Of a stretch of 64,000 nucleotides of DNA, positions 32,933 through 47,514 are shown in pieces (the first letter of the stretch is position 1; every line of letters starts with the position of its first letter). The stretch is from IDS-8 sp040902105 (GTDB lineage Bacteria; Pseudomonadota; Gammaproteobacteria; Steroidobacterales; Woeseiaceae): positions 27,281 to 91,280 of the forward strand of contig JBBDXW010000058.1 of the NCBI GenBank assembly GCA_040902105.1. The letters run 5' to 3'. The notes beneath the pieces were generated by a model that saw nothing but the letters and a program-made list of their open reading frames with translations, did not search any database and was not told the DNA's origin. The translations under genes and the position numbers were made by a program.

Positions 32933-33961
32933 ATGTCAGGTAAAACCGGTGTGCGCGCTGTCTTCGCATTTTCTGTCGTTGCATGCAGCCTTTTTGCAGG
33001 AGCATTTGCCGCTGCGCAGAACCATGCGCCAAATCCGTACGAAACCGTCGAGGGATGGGCGAAGCTTCCCGCCGACCGGGCATGGGGCGCAACCAGCGCG
33101 GTGTACCCCGCGTCCGACGGCAAGCACATCTGGGTCGCCGAACGCTGCGGCGCCAATCTCTGTGTCGACAGCGACGCCGATCCGGTCATGTTGTTCGATG
33201 CATCCGGCAATCTCGTCAAGAGCTTCGGCGCCGGCTTGATCGCCTGGCCGCACGGCATCTTCGTAGATGCCGACGGCAACGTGTGGATCGCCGACGCCGT
33301 GGGCTACGCGCCGGTACCCGAAGGCTGGGGCCATGTCGTCTACAAGTTCAGTGCCGATGGCGAGTTGTTGATGACGCTGGGAAAAAAAGGCGTCGCCGGC
33401 ACCGGTCATGACACTTTCAACAAACCTTCCGCCGTCCTGGTCGCGCCGAACGGCGATATCTTTGTGGCCGACGGCCACGATGAGGGCGGCAATAACCGAA
33501 TCGTCAAGTTCTCGGAGGAAGGCGAGTTCATCAAGGAATGGGGAACCGCCGGACAGGCCGACGGAGAGTTCATTGACCCGCACGCGCTGGCGATGGATTC
33601 CCAGGGACGGCTGTTTGTCGGCGACCGCGGCAACAGCCGCATCCAGATATTCGATCAGGACGGCAAACACCTCGCGACCTGGACGCAATTCGGCCGCCCG
33701 AGCGGACTGTTCATCGATGCCAATGACGTCCTCTACTCCGCTGACTCGGAATCGAATGCAACACGCAATCCCGGCTGGAAACGGGGTATTCGCATTGGCA
33801 GCGTCAAAGACGGGTTTGTCGACGCATTCATTCCCGATCCTGAGCCGGACCAGGATAACTCGGGAACCAGCGCGGCCGAAGGGGTAGCAGTGGATGCCGT
33901 CGGCAATGTCTACGGCGCCGAGGTCGGACCAAAGGCCATCAAAAAGTACGTCAGGAAATAG
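32933..33961 (+). CDS. Secreted NHL-repeat beta-propeller protein
   Basis: A 342-residue protein with a signal peptide (MSGKTGVRAVFAFSVVACSLF...). NHL-type repeats follow, each with a GxxxDxxGxxxVAD-like core: WPHGIFVDADGNVWIADAVG, PSAVLVAPNGDIFVADGHDE, PHALAMDSQGRLFVGDRGNS. It resembles the peptidyl-alpha-hydroxyglycine lyase-like group but shows no proven catalytic residues here. Probably a periplasmic or extracellular six-bladed propeller. ATG 32933 follows GAGGGGGAAG. Confidence 0.85.
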   Translation: MSGKTGVRAVFAFSVVACSLFAGAFAAAQNHAPNPYETVEGWAKLPADRAWGATSAVYPASDGKHIWVAERCGANLCVDSDADPVMLFDASGNLVKSFGAGLIAWPHGIFVDADGNVWIADAVGYAPVPEGWGHVVYKFSADGELLMTLGKKGVAGTGHDTFNKPSAVLVAPNGDIFVADGHDEGGNNRIVKFSEEGEFIKEWGTAGQADGEFIDPHALAMDSQGRLFVGDRGNSRIQIFDQDGKHLATWTQFGRPSGLFIDANDVLYSADSESNATRNPGWKRGIRIGSVKDGFVDAFIPDPEPDQDNSGTSAAEGVAVDAVGNVYGAEVGPKAIKKYVRK

Positions 33962-34039
33962 GCCTTTACGCCGCGGCCGGCGTGTCGGCACCAATCAATG
34001 GTAGAATTCTAACCCTTCCCAATCGGAGTACCCATCAGG

Positions 34040-34729
34040 ATGAACGAGAACATCAGTTATCTGCCGCCGGTCGCCGACCTCGCGAGCGCAGATCGCTCCA
34101 ACTTTATCTGGAAATGCTATGTGCACGTCGTTGGCGCAATTCTCGCGTTCGCCGCCATCGAAATGTATTTTTTCCAGTCCGGGATCGCGGCAGCGATTGC
34201 GGCACCGATGCTCAACAACTGGCTGATGGTCCTCGGGGCCTTCATGCTGGCAAGCTGGGGTGCCTCACACGTCGCGCACCGGGTGCAGTCGAAAAACGCG
34301 CAGTATGCCGCACTTGGGGCCTTTGTCGTTGTCGAGGCGCTGATCTTCGCGCCGATACTCTATATCGCCGATGCCACGGCGCCCGGTGTGATCGACAGTG
34401 CTGCCGGCGTAACAATTCTCGGCACTATCGGTCTCGTTGCCACCGCGATGATCACCCGCAAGGACTTTTCGTTCCTGCGCGGTTTGCTGGTCTGGATCGG
34501 CATACTGGCGCTGGTCGGCATTGTCGCCAGCGTGTTTTTCGGCTTTGAACTGGGCACCTGGTTTTCGGTTGCGATGATCGGTTTTGCCGGTGCGGCGGTG
34601 CTCTACGACACCTCCAACATCATGCACCACTATCCGGAAGACAAGTACGTGGCCGCGTCGATGGCACTTTTTGCCTCCATCGCGCTGATGTTCTGGTACG
34701 TCCTGCGCCTGTTCATGAGTCGCGACTAG
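34040..34729 (+). CDS. Bax inhibitor-1/YccA family membrane protein
   Basis: A 229-residue integral membrane protein with about seven hydrophobic helices. Family features include LEFA-like GAFVVVEALIFAPILYIAD and the C-terminal VLYDTSNIMHHY with a conserved Asp, a residue that in bacterial homologues takes part in proton or calcium handling. It is probably an inner-membrane channel or FtsH-modulator-like protein. A TAGAAT -10-like box lies about 35 bases upstream. Monocistronic. Confidence 0.9.
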   Translation: MNENISYLPPVADLASADRSNFIWKCYVHVVGAILAFAAIEMYFFQSGIAAAIAAPMLNNWLMVLGAFMLASWGASHVAHRVQSKNAQYAALGAFVVVEALIFAPILYIADATAPGVIDSAAGVTILGTIGLVATAMITRKDFSFLRGLLVWIGILALVGIVASVFFGFELGTWFSVAMIGFAGAAVLYDTSNIMHHYPEDKYVAASMALFASIALMFWYVLRLFMSRD

Positions 34730-34772
34730 CGCGAGCGAAGGCGACACCACGGGGTTACTGGCCGGGACCGTC

Positions 34773-37618
<2,846 letters not shown>

Positions 37619-37655
37619 AGCATCTCTTGGAACGAATGGCACCTGATCAAGGTAA

Positions 37656-37748
37656 ATCGCCCGCTAAGCGGGCTCCAACTAGGGTACCCCGCACTGGTTC
37701 TTGTCGACGGCGAATCGTGCCCTGTTGGAGCCCGTGAAAACGGGCGAT
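37656..37748. repeat. REP-like palindrome (GGAGCCCG family)
   Basis: ATCGCCCGCTAAGCGGGCTC (37656 onward, ending 37679) and GTTGGAGCCCGTGAAAACGG (37724 onward, ending 37748) are imperfect complements; each also forms its own small hairpin. It resembles the element at 8136-8211. It lies in the rarA 5' region. Confidence 0.65.
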
Positions 37749-37783
37749 CGGCGGTGATCGATTCAACCACGAGATCCCGTTTC

Positions 37784-38176
37784 TCACTCGCGCGCTGTAA
37801 TCCATTGTTCGACACGCAGGCTCCAGCCGCCAACGCCTGCACACGCGATTAACAGCCCCGCAAGGATGCCCACTGCGTCGGCGACGAGATCCATCATTTC
37901 GGCACTGCGGTAGGACAACATGCGCTGGCAGATTTCGATCAGGGCGCCGAACGCCAGTAGTCCGACAGCAAGGCGCCAATAGCTGCGACGGGAGTACTGC
38001 CCCGCGAACCAGACCGTCAGGATCATAAACGTGACGCCGTGCCACAATTTGTCGGAATGCAAAAAATGCGCGTGACGCATACCAGGGATAGCCGGCACCA
38101 GCGTTGCCGTCAGCACGGCAAACAATACGGTGATGCCGGCGACCTGCCACCGTCTGGCGTGACGAAGCGGCAGCAC
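37784..38176 (-). CDS. VanZ-like family membrane protein
   Basis: A 130-residue protein with about four hydrophobic helices. VanZ-like hallmarks are visible: SDKLWHGVTFMILTVWF (the D-K-x-x-H element) and LIEICQRMLSYRSAEMMDLV with an acidic E near Arg, then DAVGILAGLL. Function of the family is poorly known. It starts with GTG overlapping the lolA stop as TAGTG, so it is probably cotranscribed with lolA. It is an insertion relative to the E. coli gene order. Confidence 0.85.
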   Translation of the reverse strand: MLPLRHARRWQVAGITVLFAVLTATLVPAIPGMRHAHFLHSDKLWHGVTFMILTVWFAGQYSRRSYWRLAVGLLAFGALIEICQRMLSYRSAEMMDLVADAVGILAGLLIACAGVGGWSLRVEQWITARE

Positions 38177-38826
38177 TACTGTTGTGTCAGTGGTGTACCG
38201 ACCACGTCGACACCGTCCGGTGGAACAAACCGGAAGTGCTCCGGATCGATTTCCTCGTTCAATACAACGTCGAACATCGCGACGAGGGTGGTCTGGTCCA
38301 GATTGTCGGAAAAAATCATGCGGGTCAGCTTCGCGTCGTTAAAGCCAAGTTCGACGCTCTCGAAGTTGCTGTCCGGGTCATTTGGCAACAGGCGAACCCA
38401 ATCCGTGCCACGATCCTCGAAGCTGCCGTCGTACGTGAAATCGTCGAGCACATTCTCGGATCCTCCGAGCAGCAGCGCGGGCGTGCTGCTTAAGACCTCC
38501 GCCTGTGGTTTTACCGTGACCTGCGCGAGATCGACGTCATAACTCCAGACGTTCAGTCCGTCCGCCAGCAGAACCTGCTCGTACGGTTCACGGTACAACC
38601 AGCGAAGCTGACCGGGACGGCCAATTTCGAACGTGCCACTCGCCGACTCGACGACCTTGTCGTTCGCATCGACAAGCGACTGCTCGAAACGCCCACTCAT
38701 CGTCTGCACGCTTTGTACAAACCCCTCGATGAGCTGTTCTCCGTTCTCGTCGGCCGACGCGGCCACCGCGGTCGCAGACGACAATACGGCCAATGTCAAA
38801 ACGAGCGTCTCTTTCCTGAAGGGCAT
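38176..38826 (-). CDS. lolA: Outer-membrane lipoprotein carrier protein LolA
   Basis: A 216-residue periplasmic chaperone that carries lipoproteins from LolCDE to LolB. Signal peptide (MPFRKETLVLTLAVLSSATAVA). Then the LolA fold: VQTMSGRFEQSLVDANDKVV, GTFEIGRPGQLRWLYREPYE (conserved R-P-x-x-x-R-W) and LNVWSYDVDLAQVTVKP. It lies 85 bases after ftsK on the same strand. An alanine-zipper lipoprotein at 61059 could be one of its clients. Confidence 0.95.
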   Translation of the reverse strand: MPFRKETLVLTLAVLSSATAVAASADENGEQLIEGFVQSVQTMSGRFEQSLVDANDKVVESASGTFEIGRPGQLRWLYREPYEQVLLADGLNVWSYDVDLAQVTVKPQAEVLSSTPALLLGGSENVLDDFTYDGSFEDRGTDWVRLLPNDPDSNFESVELGFNDAKLTRMIFSDNLDQTTLVAMFDVVLNEEIDPEHFRFVPPDGVDVVGTPLTQQ

Positions 38827-38911
38827 AGTTCTGTCAGTTCCCTGTCATGTTCATTGCGCATGCACAATTCGCACGCGGACCATTGTATAAGCATATTGCG
38901 GACGGACGTCA

Positions 38912-41230
38912 TCAGTCCTTGGCTGCGGGCGGGACCAGGATTTCGCGCGAGCCGTTCGACTGCAGCGGACCGACAAGGCCCGCCTGTTCCATGCTGTCGA
39001 CCATGCGGGCTGCGCGGTTGTAACCAATCTTGAGCCTGCGTTGTACTCCCGATATCGATGCTTTGCGCGTTTCCACAACGATCTGCACGGCTTGATCGTA
39101 AAGCGGATCCTGTTCGGCGTCCGGCGGGTCTCCCGGCAGTACCTCGAGCCCGAGAAGACCAGGGGTTGGACTCGTCGGCGCCTGCAAAATTTCCTCGATA
39201 TAGCGCGGTGAGCCGCCTTTTCTCAAGTGCCGGACGACTGCGTGCACTTCGTGGTCGGCGACAAAGGCGCCGTGCACCCGGGTGGGCAGTGACGTGCCGG
39301 GGGGCAGATAGAGCATGTCGCCGTGACCGAGCAGGTTCTCCGCTCCCATCTGGTCGAGAATCGTCCGGGAATCCACCTTGGCCGACACCTGGAATGCAAT
39401 ACGCGTCGGAATATTCGCCTTGATCAGGCCGGTAATGACGTCGACCGAAGGCCTTTGCGTTGCAACCAGCATGTGGATGCCGGACGCCCGAGCTTTCTGC
39501 GCCAGCCGCGCGATGAGTTCCTCGACCTTCTTGCCGACGATCATCATCATGTCCGCCAGCTCGTCAATGATGACAACGATGAACGGTAACGGCGTCAGTG
39601 TCGGACGTTCGATCGGCCTGTCCTCGTCTTCGAAAGGCGGCGGCTCGAACATCGGGTCCGGAATCGGAGTGCCCGCTTCGATGGCGTCTTTCACCTTGCG
39701 GTTGTAGCCGCCGATGTTGCGCACGCCGAGCGACGCCATCAACCGGTAACGCCGGTCCATTTCGGCCACGCACCAGCGAAGGGCGTTTGCCGCTTCTTTC
39801 ATGTCGGTTACGACCGGCGTCAGCAAGTGCGGAATGCCTTCGTAGACCGACAGCTCGAGCATCTTCGGATCGACCATGATCAGCCGCACGTGCTCCGGTG
39901 TGGCCTTGTACAGGAGGCTCAACACCATGGCGTTGATTGCCACGGATTTGCCCGACCCGGTGGTGCCGGCAATAAGGAGGTGCGGCATGCGCGACAGATC
40001 GGCGACCACGGAGTTACCGCCGATGTCCTTGCCAAGGGCCAGCGTCAGCGGGGATGCCAGGTCGTCGTACGCGCGGGACTTCAGGATTTCACCGAGTGTT
40101 ACCAGTTCCCTGTTTTCATTCGGTATTTCCAGGCCGATGAAGGACTTGCCCGGAATGACCTCCACGACTCGCACGCTCACGACCGACAACGAGCGCGCGA
40201 GATCCTTCGCGAGGTTCGAGATCTGGCTGACCTTTACGCCGGGGGCGGGATCGAGCTCGAAGCGCGTGATGATCGGGCCCGGCGACACCGACACGACCTC
40301 GACGTCGATGTTGAAGTCCTTGAGTTTCAGCTCGACCAGCCGTGACATCGCTTCGAGCGACTCCTCGGAATAGCCCTTTTTCTGCGGCGGCGGATCGTCG
40401 AGCAGCGACAACGGCGGCAGTTCTCCGGCTGCCGGAGGCTCGAACAACGGCACCTGGCGCTCTTTCTGCGCCCGGACGCTCCGCTCAAGCGGCGCGATGA
40501 CGGGCTCTATGCGCGGCGGCACCCGATTCGCCGTGCGCTTTTTTTCAACCTCGAAAGTTTCCTGCCTTTCCGCCTGCTTCCGCTTGCCCTCGGCACGATC
40601 GCGAAACTCGCCAATTCTGACCTGCAGCGCCTCCCATGCGGTGAGACACCAGCGACCAACGCGGTCCATGATGCCGAACCACGAGATGCCGAGGAACAAT
40701 GACAACGACGCGAGCCAAAGGAAGAACAGCAGCACGCTCGCGCCGAGCAGCTTCATGACGGATTCCATACCGCCGCCGACGATCTGTCCGATGATGCCGC
40801 CCGCGGTCTCGCGGAAACCGGTCGGTGAAAAATGCAGCGTTGCAAGGGCGCAGCTCGTGGTCAGCGTCGCGAGAAAGCCGCCGAAGCGGAGCGCGAAATC
40901 GGCTTTGGTCAACTGTTCTTTGGCCCTTTGCTCGCGGAATATCATCCAGCCGAAATAGAACACCATCACAGTGAACAAATAGGCGGGACGGCCGAAGAAG
41001 TTGAACAGGAGATCCGCAACCAGCGCGCCCACGCGCCCCACACTGTTGTTGATCTCGCCGCTGCCGCTCGCCTGGCTGAATCCCGGGTCAGCCGGATCGT
41101 AAGTAAACAGCGCCACCCACAGAATCAGCGCGAGCGCGCCGAATACCCACAATGCGCCCTCACGCAGGGTGCGAACGACCTGGTCCGAGAGACGCGCGGC
41201 CTGGGTAATGGACTTTTCTGCTCTTGCCAT
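38912..41230 (-). CDS. ftsK: DNA translocase FtsK
   Basis: A 772-residue divisome-linked DNA pump resolving chromosome dimers at dif. Four N-terminal transmembrane helices (about 25-200) are followed by a short Arg/Gln/Glu-rich linker and alpha, beta and gamma domains. Walker A is [16 protein letters not shown]; Walker B region is [15 protein letters not shown]. The gamma winged helix contains [20 protein letters not shown] and [17 protein letters not shown]. The linker is much shorter than that of E. coli. It is divergent from trxB; lrp, present here in E. coli, is missing. Confidence 0.97.
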   Translation of the reverse strand: MARAEKSITQAARLSDQVVRTLREGALWVFGALALILWVALFTYDPADPGFSQASGSGEINNSVGRVGALVADLLFNFFGRPAYLFTVMVFYFGWMIFREQRAKEQLTKADFALRFGGFLATLTTSCALATLHFSPTGFRETAGGIIGQIVGGGMESVMKLLGASVLLFFLWLASLSLFLGISWFGIMDRVGRWCLTAWEALQVRIGEFRDRAEGKRKQAERQETFEVEKKRTANRVPPRIEPVIAPLERSVRAQKERQVPLFEPPAAGELPPLSLLDDPPPQKKGYSEESLEAMSRLVELKLKDFNIDVEVVSVSPGPIITRFELDPAPGVKVSQISNLAKDLARSLSVVSVRVVEVIPGKSFIGLEIPNENRELVTLGEILKSRAYDDLASPLTLALGKDIGGNSVVADLSRMPHLLIAGTTGSGKSVAINAMVLSLLYKATPEHVRLIMVDPKMLELSVYEGIPHLLTPVVTDMKEAANALRWCVAEMDRRYRLMASLGVRNIGGYNRKVKDAIEAGTPIPDPMFEPPPFEDEDRPIERPTLTPLPFIVVIIDELADMMMIVGKKVEELIARLAQKARASGIHMLVATQRPSVDVITGLIKANIPTRIAFQVSAKVDSRTILDQMGAENLLGHGDMLYLPPGTSLPTRVHGAFVADHEVHAVVRHLRKGGSPRYIEEILQAPTSPTPGLLGLEVLPGDPPDAEQDPLYDQAVQIVVETRKASISGVQRRLKIGYNRAARMVDSMEQAGLVGPLQSNGSREILVPPAAKD

Positions 41231-42564
<1,334 letters not shown>

Positions 42565-42598
42565 GGCGGCAGCGCCCGGCACGAGCGCCTGACACACG

Positions 42599-43816
42599 AT
42601 GAAGGTCGACATCGTAGCCAGTATTGCGGATATCGACGCGGATGCGTGGAATCGCCTCGCGGGCGATACTTTTCCGTTCCTCAGGCACGAATTCCTGCAC
42701 GCGGCCGAGCACACAGGATGCGTCTCGGCTGCTACCGGTTGGTCGCCGCGTCACATCGTGATTTCGGACCGTCGTGGCCGCCTGACAGCAGCAATGCCGC
42801 TTTACGAAAAGACGCATTCATGGGGCGAGTTCGTTTTTGACTGGTCCTGGGCGGAGGCCTACCACCGCGCGGGCCTCGAATATTACCCGAAGCTCGTATC
42901 GACCGTGCCGTTCACCCCGGCGCCGAGCAGCCGGCTGCTGCTCGCCGATGCGAACGACGGGGAAAATGCCCTGCGTCTGGTCGACGCCGCCGTAGATCTT
43001 GCCAGGGAATCCGGCTGTTCGTCGCTGCATGTGCTGTTTCCAGCAAACCAGGAACTGAAAATTCTCTCCGACGCGGGCATGAAGTTGCGCAAGGACTGCC
43101 AGTTTCACTGGCACAACAGGGGTTACCGCTCGTTCGATGAATTTCTTTCGACCTTCAGTTCCGAAAAACGCAAGAAGGCTCGCCGGGATCGGCGCCGGGT
43201 CCGGGAGCAAGGTATCGAATTCCGCTGGCTTAAAGGTGGTCAGACCAATGCCGCAATCTGGAAAGACGTATACGAAATGATCAGCACGACGTTCCTGCGT
43301 CGTGGATCGATGCCCTACTACGACTATGCATTCTTTACGACGATTGCGAACTCCCTGCCGGACAACGTGCTGGTGATACTTGCCGAACTTGATCGTTCGC
43401 CGGTTGCGGCCGCAATATTCTACGAAGGCGCCGGGACCTTGTACGGGCGTTACTGGGGCAGCGACTCGCACTTCGATGCGTTGCATTTCGAAACCTGTTA
43501 TTACCAGGGCATCGATTACTGTATCGCGAACGGCCTGGCAACCTTCGAGCCCGGCACGCAAGGTGAACACAAGATCAGCCGCGGTTTCGCCCCGGTGCAG
43601 ACCTGGTCTGCACACTGGCTGGCACGGCCGGACTTTTTCGCGGCCGTCGGTCAATACCTGAGTGAGGAACGGCGACACGTCGAGCGGTACATGGAAGCGC
43701 TGTCCGGGCACAGTCCGTACCGGGACGACACCGACGGCGACGATTGCCGTCACAATATCGCCAGGGACGGTCGCAACGACCAAAACCCCGGTCGCAATAT
43801 GCAGCAGCCGAAGTGA
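42599..43816 (+). CDS. FemAB/GNAT-like acyltransferase (DUF482 type)
   Basis: A 405-residue cytoplasmic protein with the double-GNAT layout of the peptidogalycan/FemAB-like family (DUF482, PF04339). HEFLHAAEHTGCVSAATGWS and the segment EFVFDWSWAEAYHRAGLEYY are typical of it. EKRKKARRDRRRVREQGIEF is a basic family signature; GTLYGRYWGSDSHFDALHFE follows. The C-terminal 30 residues are polar and variable. It is followed by aat with a GTGA overlap, so it is cotranscribed. In E. coli cydDC lies here. Confidence 0.85.
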   Translation: MKVDIVASIADIDADAWNRLAGDTFPFLRHEFLHAAEHTGCVSAATGWSPRHIVISDRRGRLTAAMPLYEKTHSWGEFVFDWSWAEAYHRAGLEYYPKLVSTVPFTPAPSSRLLLADANDGENALRLVDAAVDLARESGCSSLHVLFPANQELKILSDAGMKLRKDCQFHWHNRGYRSFDEFLSTFSSEKRKKARRDRRRVREQGIEFRWLKGGQTNAAIWKDVYEMISTTFLRRGSMPYYDYAFFTTIANSLPDNVLVILAELDRSPVAAAIFYEGAGTLYGRYWGSDSHFDALHFETCYYQGIDYCIANGLATFEPGTQGEHKISRGFAPVQTWSAHWLARPDFFAAVGQYLSEERRHVERYMEALSGHSPYRDDTDGDDCRHNIARDGRNDQNPGRNMQQPK

Positions 43817-44547
43817 CGAAGCCGCAGATCAAGTGGATCAGCCGCGACGACCCGCCCGACGCATTTCCGCCAATCTCAACCGCGCTCCGGTCCCCGAACG
43901 GCTTGCTCGCGGCAGGCGGAGACCTGGCCTCCGAACGATTGCTCCACGCCTACGAGCACGCGATCTTTCCGTGGTTCGATACGGGGCAACCGATTCTCTG
44001 GTGGTCGCCGGATCCACGTTGCGTATTGCTGCCCGAAGGTTTTCATGTATCGCGGCGCTTCAATCGTACGCTCAAGGCTTCATCGTTCCGCATCAGCTTC
44101 AACGAGGTCTTCGACAGAGTTATCTCGGCTTGCAGCGGACGGCGCGATGAGCATTCCGGTACCTGGATAACTCCCGACATGATTGCCGCCTACAGCAAGC
44201 TTCATCGCCTGGGATGGGCGCACTCCGTGGAGGTGTGGCTGGAAACGAAACTGGTCGGCGGAATCTACGGAATCGCTATCGGCGGGGCTTTCTTCGGTGA
44301 GTCCATGTTCAGTCACGTCGCGAACGCCTCGAAAGTCGCCGCCCTGGCCCTTTGCCAGCAGCTCGCGAAGCACGACTTTCGAGTCGTCGACTGCCAGGTG
44401 CCGTCGCCGCATCTGATGAGCCTGGGCGCCACCCTGATGCCGCGTGACAAATTCGCGGGTCTGCTGCAGCTTGTCTGCACGCCGCGCAAACGCTTCGACA
44501 AATGGCCGGACGCGCCCATCGAGGCGGCGCTTCTCGGGGACGCGTAA
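43813..44547 (+). CDS. aat: Leucyl/phenylalanyl-tRNA-protein transferase
   Basis: A 244-residue enzyme attaching Leu or Phe to N-terminal Arg/Lys of proteins, making N-degrons for ClpS-ClpAP. Conserved segments: GLLAAGGDLASERLLHAYEH, IFPWF, LWWSPDPRCVL, GTWITPDMIAAYSKLHRLGW and HSVEVW, with GGIYGIAIGGAFFGESMFS. Start is GTG 43813 overlapping the previous stop; no ATG gives a better length. Functionally tied to clpS and clpA at 44870-47514. Confidence 0.97.
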   Translation: MTKPQIKWISRDDPPDAFPPISTALRSPNGLLAAGGDLASERLLHAYEHAIFPWFDTGQPILWWSPDPRCVLLPEGFHVSRRFNRTLKASSFRISFNEVFDRVISACSGRRDEHSGTWITPDMIAAYSKLHRLGWAHSVEVWLETKLVGGIYGIAIGGAFFGESMFSHVANASKVAALALCQQLAKHDFRVVDCQVPSPHLMSLGATLMPRDKFAGLLQLVCTPRKRFDKWPDAPIEAALLGDA

Positions 44548-44631
44548 CAGACAGTCCGCGCAGCGCGCAATTGCAATGATGCTACCGTTTCTGCACAATT
44601 CGCCAGCTTGAACCAGCAGAGATCATATCAC

Positions 44632-44850
44632 TTGGCGAAAGAAGAGGCCCTCCAGATGGAAGGCGTGGTAACCGAAACCCTGCCCAACACGACCTTTCGT
44701 GTCGAGCTCGAGAACGGGCACGTCGTCACGGCGCACATCTCCGGGAAGATGCGCAAGAATTACATCCGCATACTTACGGGTGACAGCGTCACTGTGGAAC
44801 TCACACCGTACGACCTCAGCAAGGGCCGCATTATCTATCGCGGCCGCTAG
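44632..44850 (+). CDS. infA: Translation initiation factor IF-1
   Basis: An OB-fold protein bound at the ribosomal A site during initiation. TTG 44632 gives exactly 72 residues beginning [20 protein letters not shown], the normal length and N-terminus. An earlier TTG at 44608 would add eight non-family residues. The rest has [28 protein letters not shown] and [17 protein letters not shown], nearly invariant in the family. Convergent with clpA across 19 bases. Confidence 0.97.
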   Translation: MAKEEALQMEGVVTETLPNTTFRVELENGHVVTAHISGKMRKNYIRILTGDSVTVELTPYDLSKGRIIYRGR

Positions 44851-44869
44851 CGACGTCGTCTATTGCGCG

Positions 44870-47143
44870 CTAGGGATCCGGCATGTGGGCGAGTTCTTTC
44901 CGCACCGCCTCCGACTTGAGTTCCAGTTCGCCGTCGTCGGCCACGCAAATCCGCACATGACCGCCCTCGGACAGCTTGCCGAACAACAGCTCTTCGGCGA
45001 GCGGCCGTTTGATGTGCTCCTGAATGATGCGGGCCATCGGCCGGGCGCCCATCTTCGGATCGTAACCGCGCTCGGCAATCCATTGACGCGCGGCATCGTC
45101 GAGTTCGAGCGTTACATTGTTTGAAGTCAGTTTCGCTTCGAGTTCGACGACAAGCTTGTCCACGACCCGCATGATCGAATGCTCATCCAGGGATGCGAAC
45201 TGTATGATCGCATCGAGTCTGTTGCGGAACTCGGGGCTGAAAGATTTCTTGATAATCTCCAGCCCATCGCTGCTGTGATCCTGTTGCGTGAAGCCGATCG
45301 ATGCGCGACTCATTTCCTGCGCGCCCGCATTCGTCGTCATTACGATGACGATGTTGCGAAAATCGGCCTTGCGGCCATTGTTGTCCGTCAACGTCCCATG
45401 GTCCATCACCTGCAGGAGCAGATTGAATACTTCCGGATGCGCTTTTTCGATCTCGTCGAGCAAGACGACCGCGTGTGGATTCCGGGTAACCGCCTCGGTC
45501 AGCAGGCCACCCTGATCGTATCCGACGTAACCCGGCGGCGCGCCGATCAGTCGCGACACGGTATGCCGCTCCATGTATTCCGACATGTCGAAGCGAATGA
45601 GCTCGACTCCCATCACCAGCGCCAATTGCCGCGTGACTTCGGTCTTGCCGACGCCGGTGGGCCCGGCGAACAGGAACGAACCAATGGGCTTGGTTTCCTC
45701 GGTCAAGCCGGAGCGTGACATCTTGATCGCCGAACTCAGTGCTTCGATGGCGCGATCCTGGCCGAAAATCGTCAACTTCAGATTGCGTTCCAGCATCCGC
45801 AGCACGTCCTTGTCCGACGCAGAAACACTCTTTGGCGGAATCCGCGCCATCTTCGCCACGATGTTTTCGATCATCGTCACGGTGACGCGATCCTTGCGCT
45901 GCGCCACCGGCTGCAGCCTGAAATTTGCTCCGGCCTCGTCAATCACATCGATCGCCTTGTCGGGAAGTCGCCGGTCATTGATGTGTTTCGCGGCGAGCTC
46001 GGCAGCCGCCTGCAGCGCCTCCGGTTCATACGTAACGCCGTGATGCTCCTCGAAGCGTGACTTCAGGCCGCGCAGAATCTCGACCGTTTCCTGCAGGCTC
46101 GGTTCGGGTACATCGATCTTCTGGAAACGACGTGCCAGCGCATGATCCTTTTCGAACACGCCACGATACTCGGTGTAGGTGGTCGAGCCGATGCAACGGA
46201 TCTCACCGTTGGCAAGCACCGGCTTGATCAGGTTCGACGCGTCCATTACGCCGCCGGACGCGGCGCCCGCTCCGATGACCGTGTGAATCTCGTCGATGAA
46301 CAGGATCGCGCCGGGGTCGTCGCGAATTTCGGCGATGACAGCCTTCAGCCGTTTCTCGAAGTCTCCGCGATACTTGGTTCCGGCAATCAACGCGCCCATG
46401 TCGAGCGCGTAAATAGTGCTCTGCCGCAGCACTTCCGGGACCCGCTCTTCCACGATCATCCGGGCCAGTCCTTCCGCGAGCGCCGTCTTGCCCACTCCGG
46501 CCTCGCCCACGTAGAGCGGATTGTTCTTGCGTCGCCGGCAGAGAATCTGCACAGTGCGCTCGATTTCCAGGTCGCGCCCGATCAGGGGATCGATCTTGCC
46601 CTCGATGGCGCGCTGGTTGAGGTTGGTCGCATACAACTGCAGGGCTCGCGAGTCCGGTTCCCCCTCGCTTTCGAGCGACACCTCCTGCTCCTCTTCCGTG
46701 CCTTCTCCCCGCAGCTGCGGCATGCCGTGTGATATGAAATTAACCACGTCAAGCCGGGTGATGTCCTGCAAGCTCAGAAAGTAAACGGCCTGGGACTGTT
46801 TTTCGCTGAAGATGGCGACCAGCACGTTGCTGCCGGTCACTTCCTTTTTGCCGCTCGACTGCACATGAAAAACTGCGCGCTGCAATACGCGCTGAAATCC
46901 GAGCGTGGGCTGCACGTCGCCGTCCTCCTCGAGTGGCATCAGAGGCGTGGCTTCGTCGATGAACTCGGAAAGTTGCCGGCGCAGTTGCCCGATATTCGAA
47001 TTGCACGCTTTAAGGATTTCGTGCACCTTGGGAATGTCGAGAAGCGCAAGTAACAGATGCTCGACAGTCATGAATTCATGACGCCGATCCCTTGCATTCT
47101 GAAACGCTTCGTTCAGGCAAAATTCAAGTTCGCTGCTTAACAT
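44870..47143 (-). CDS. clpA: ATP-dependent Clp protease ATP-binding subunit ClpA
   Basis: A 757-residue AAA+ unfoldase feeding ClpP. N domain (1-145) binds ClpS. D1 has Walker A GEAGVGKT (213-220) and ILFIDEIHTVIG. D2 has GPTGVGKTE and VLLDEIEKAH. The ClpP-binding loop is present as SIGF (IGL/F tripeptide) in RASIGFTQQD. Acidic linker (EEEQEVSLESEGE). Downstream partner of clpS. Convergent with infA. Confidence 0.97.
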   Translation of the reverse strand: MLSSELEFCLNEAFQNARDRRHEFMTVEHLLLALLDIPKVHEILKACNSNIGQLRRQLSEFIDEATPLMPLEEDGDVQPTLGFQRVLQRAVFHVQSSGKKEVTGSNVLVAIFSEKQSQAVYFLSLQDITRLDVVNFISHGMPQLRGEGTEEEQEVSLESEGEPDSRALQLYATNLNQRAIEGKIDPLIGRDLEIERTVQILCRRRKNNPLYVGEAGVGKTALAEGLARMIVEERVPEVLRQSTIYALDMGALIAGTKYRGDFEKRLKAVIAEIRDDPGAILFIDEIHTVIGAGAASGGVMDASNLIKPVLANGEIRCIGSTTYTEYRGVFEKDHALARRFQKIDVPEPSLQETVEILRGLKSRFEEHHGVTYEPEALQAAAELAAKHINDRRLPDKAIDVIDEAGANFRLQPVAQRKDRVTVTMIENIVAKMARIPPKSVSASDKDVLRMLERNLKLTIFGQDRAIEALSSAIKMSRSGLTEETKPIGSFLFAGPTGVGKTEVTRQLALVMGVELIRFDMSEYMERHTVSRLIGAPPGYVGYDQGGLLTEAVTRNPHAVVLLDEIEKAHPEVFNLLLQVMDHGTLTDNNGRKADFRNIVIVMTTNAGAQEMSRASIGFTQQDHSSDGLEIIKKSFSPEFRNRLDAIIQFASLDEHSIMRVVDKLVVELEAKLTSNNVTLELDDAARQWIAERGYDPKMGARPMARIIQEHIKRPLAEELLFGKLSEGGHVRICVADDGELELKSEAVRKELAHMPDP

Positions 47144-47184
47144 AGCTTAATACTCAATTGGCGCAAGGTGCGTGCACCATGCGG

Positions 47185-47514
47185 TCAGGATTCCTCCATC
47201 GTACACAACAACGGATGCTGTTGCTGTTGAGCGATATTCGTTACCTGCGCAACCTTGGTTTCCGCAATCTCGTAGCTGTAAACACCGCAGATACCCTTAC
47301 CCTTGGTGTGGACCTCAAGCATGACACGCGTCGCCTGGGAACGTTCCATGCCAAATACCGACTCGAGAACCTCGACGACGAACTCCATTGGCGTATAGTC
47401 GTCATTGACGAGGATGACCCGGTAAAGCGGCGGCCGCTTGACCTTTGGCAGTGCCTCCTCGACTGCCACATCGTAGCCGTGGGGGCGCGGTTTGGATGTT
47501 TTTCGTTCAGGCAT
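47185..47514 (-). CDS. clpS: ClpA adaptor protein ClpS
   Basis: A 109-residue N-recognin that hands N-degron substrates to ClpAP. Conserved core: [20 protein letters not shown], then the helix [20 protein letters not shown] and [16 protein letters not shown]. Asn/Asp and Met of the N-degron pocket are visible. ATG 47514 gives the normal length. It lies 41 bases before clpA and completes the N-end rule set with aat. Confidence 0.97.
   Translation of the reverse strand: MPERKTSKPRPHGYDVAVEEALPKVKRPPLYRVILVNDDYTPMEFVVEVLESVFGMERSQATRVMLEVHTKGKGICGVYSYEIAETKVAQVTNIAQQQQHPLLCTMEES

Noticed and set aside
32936..33994. 352-aa minus-strand frame opposite the NHL-repeat gene
   Set aside because: The plus frame has a signal peptide and clear NHL repeats; the minus frame is a mirror of the regular repeats.
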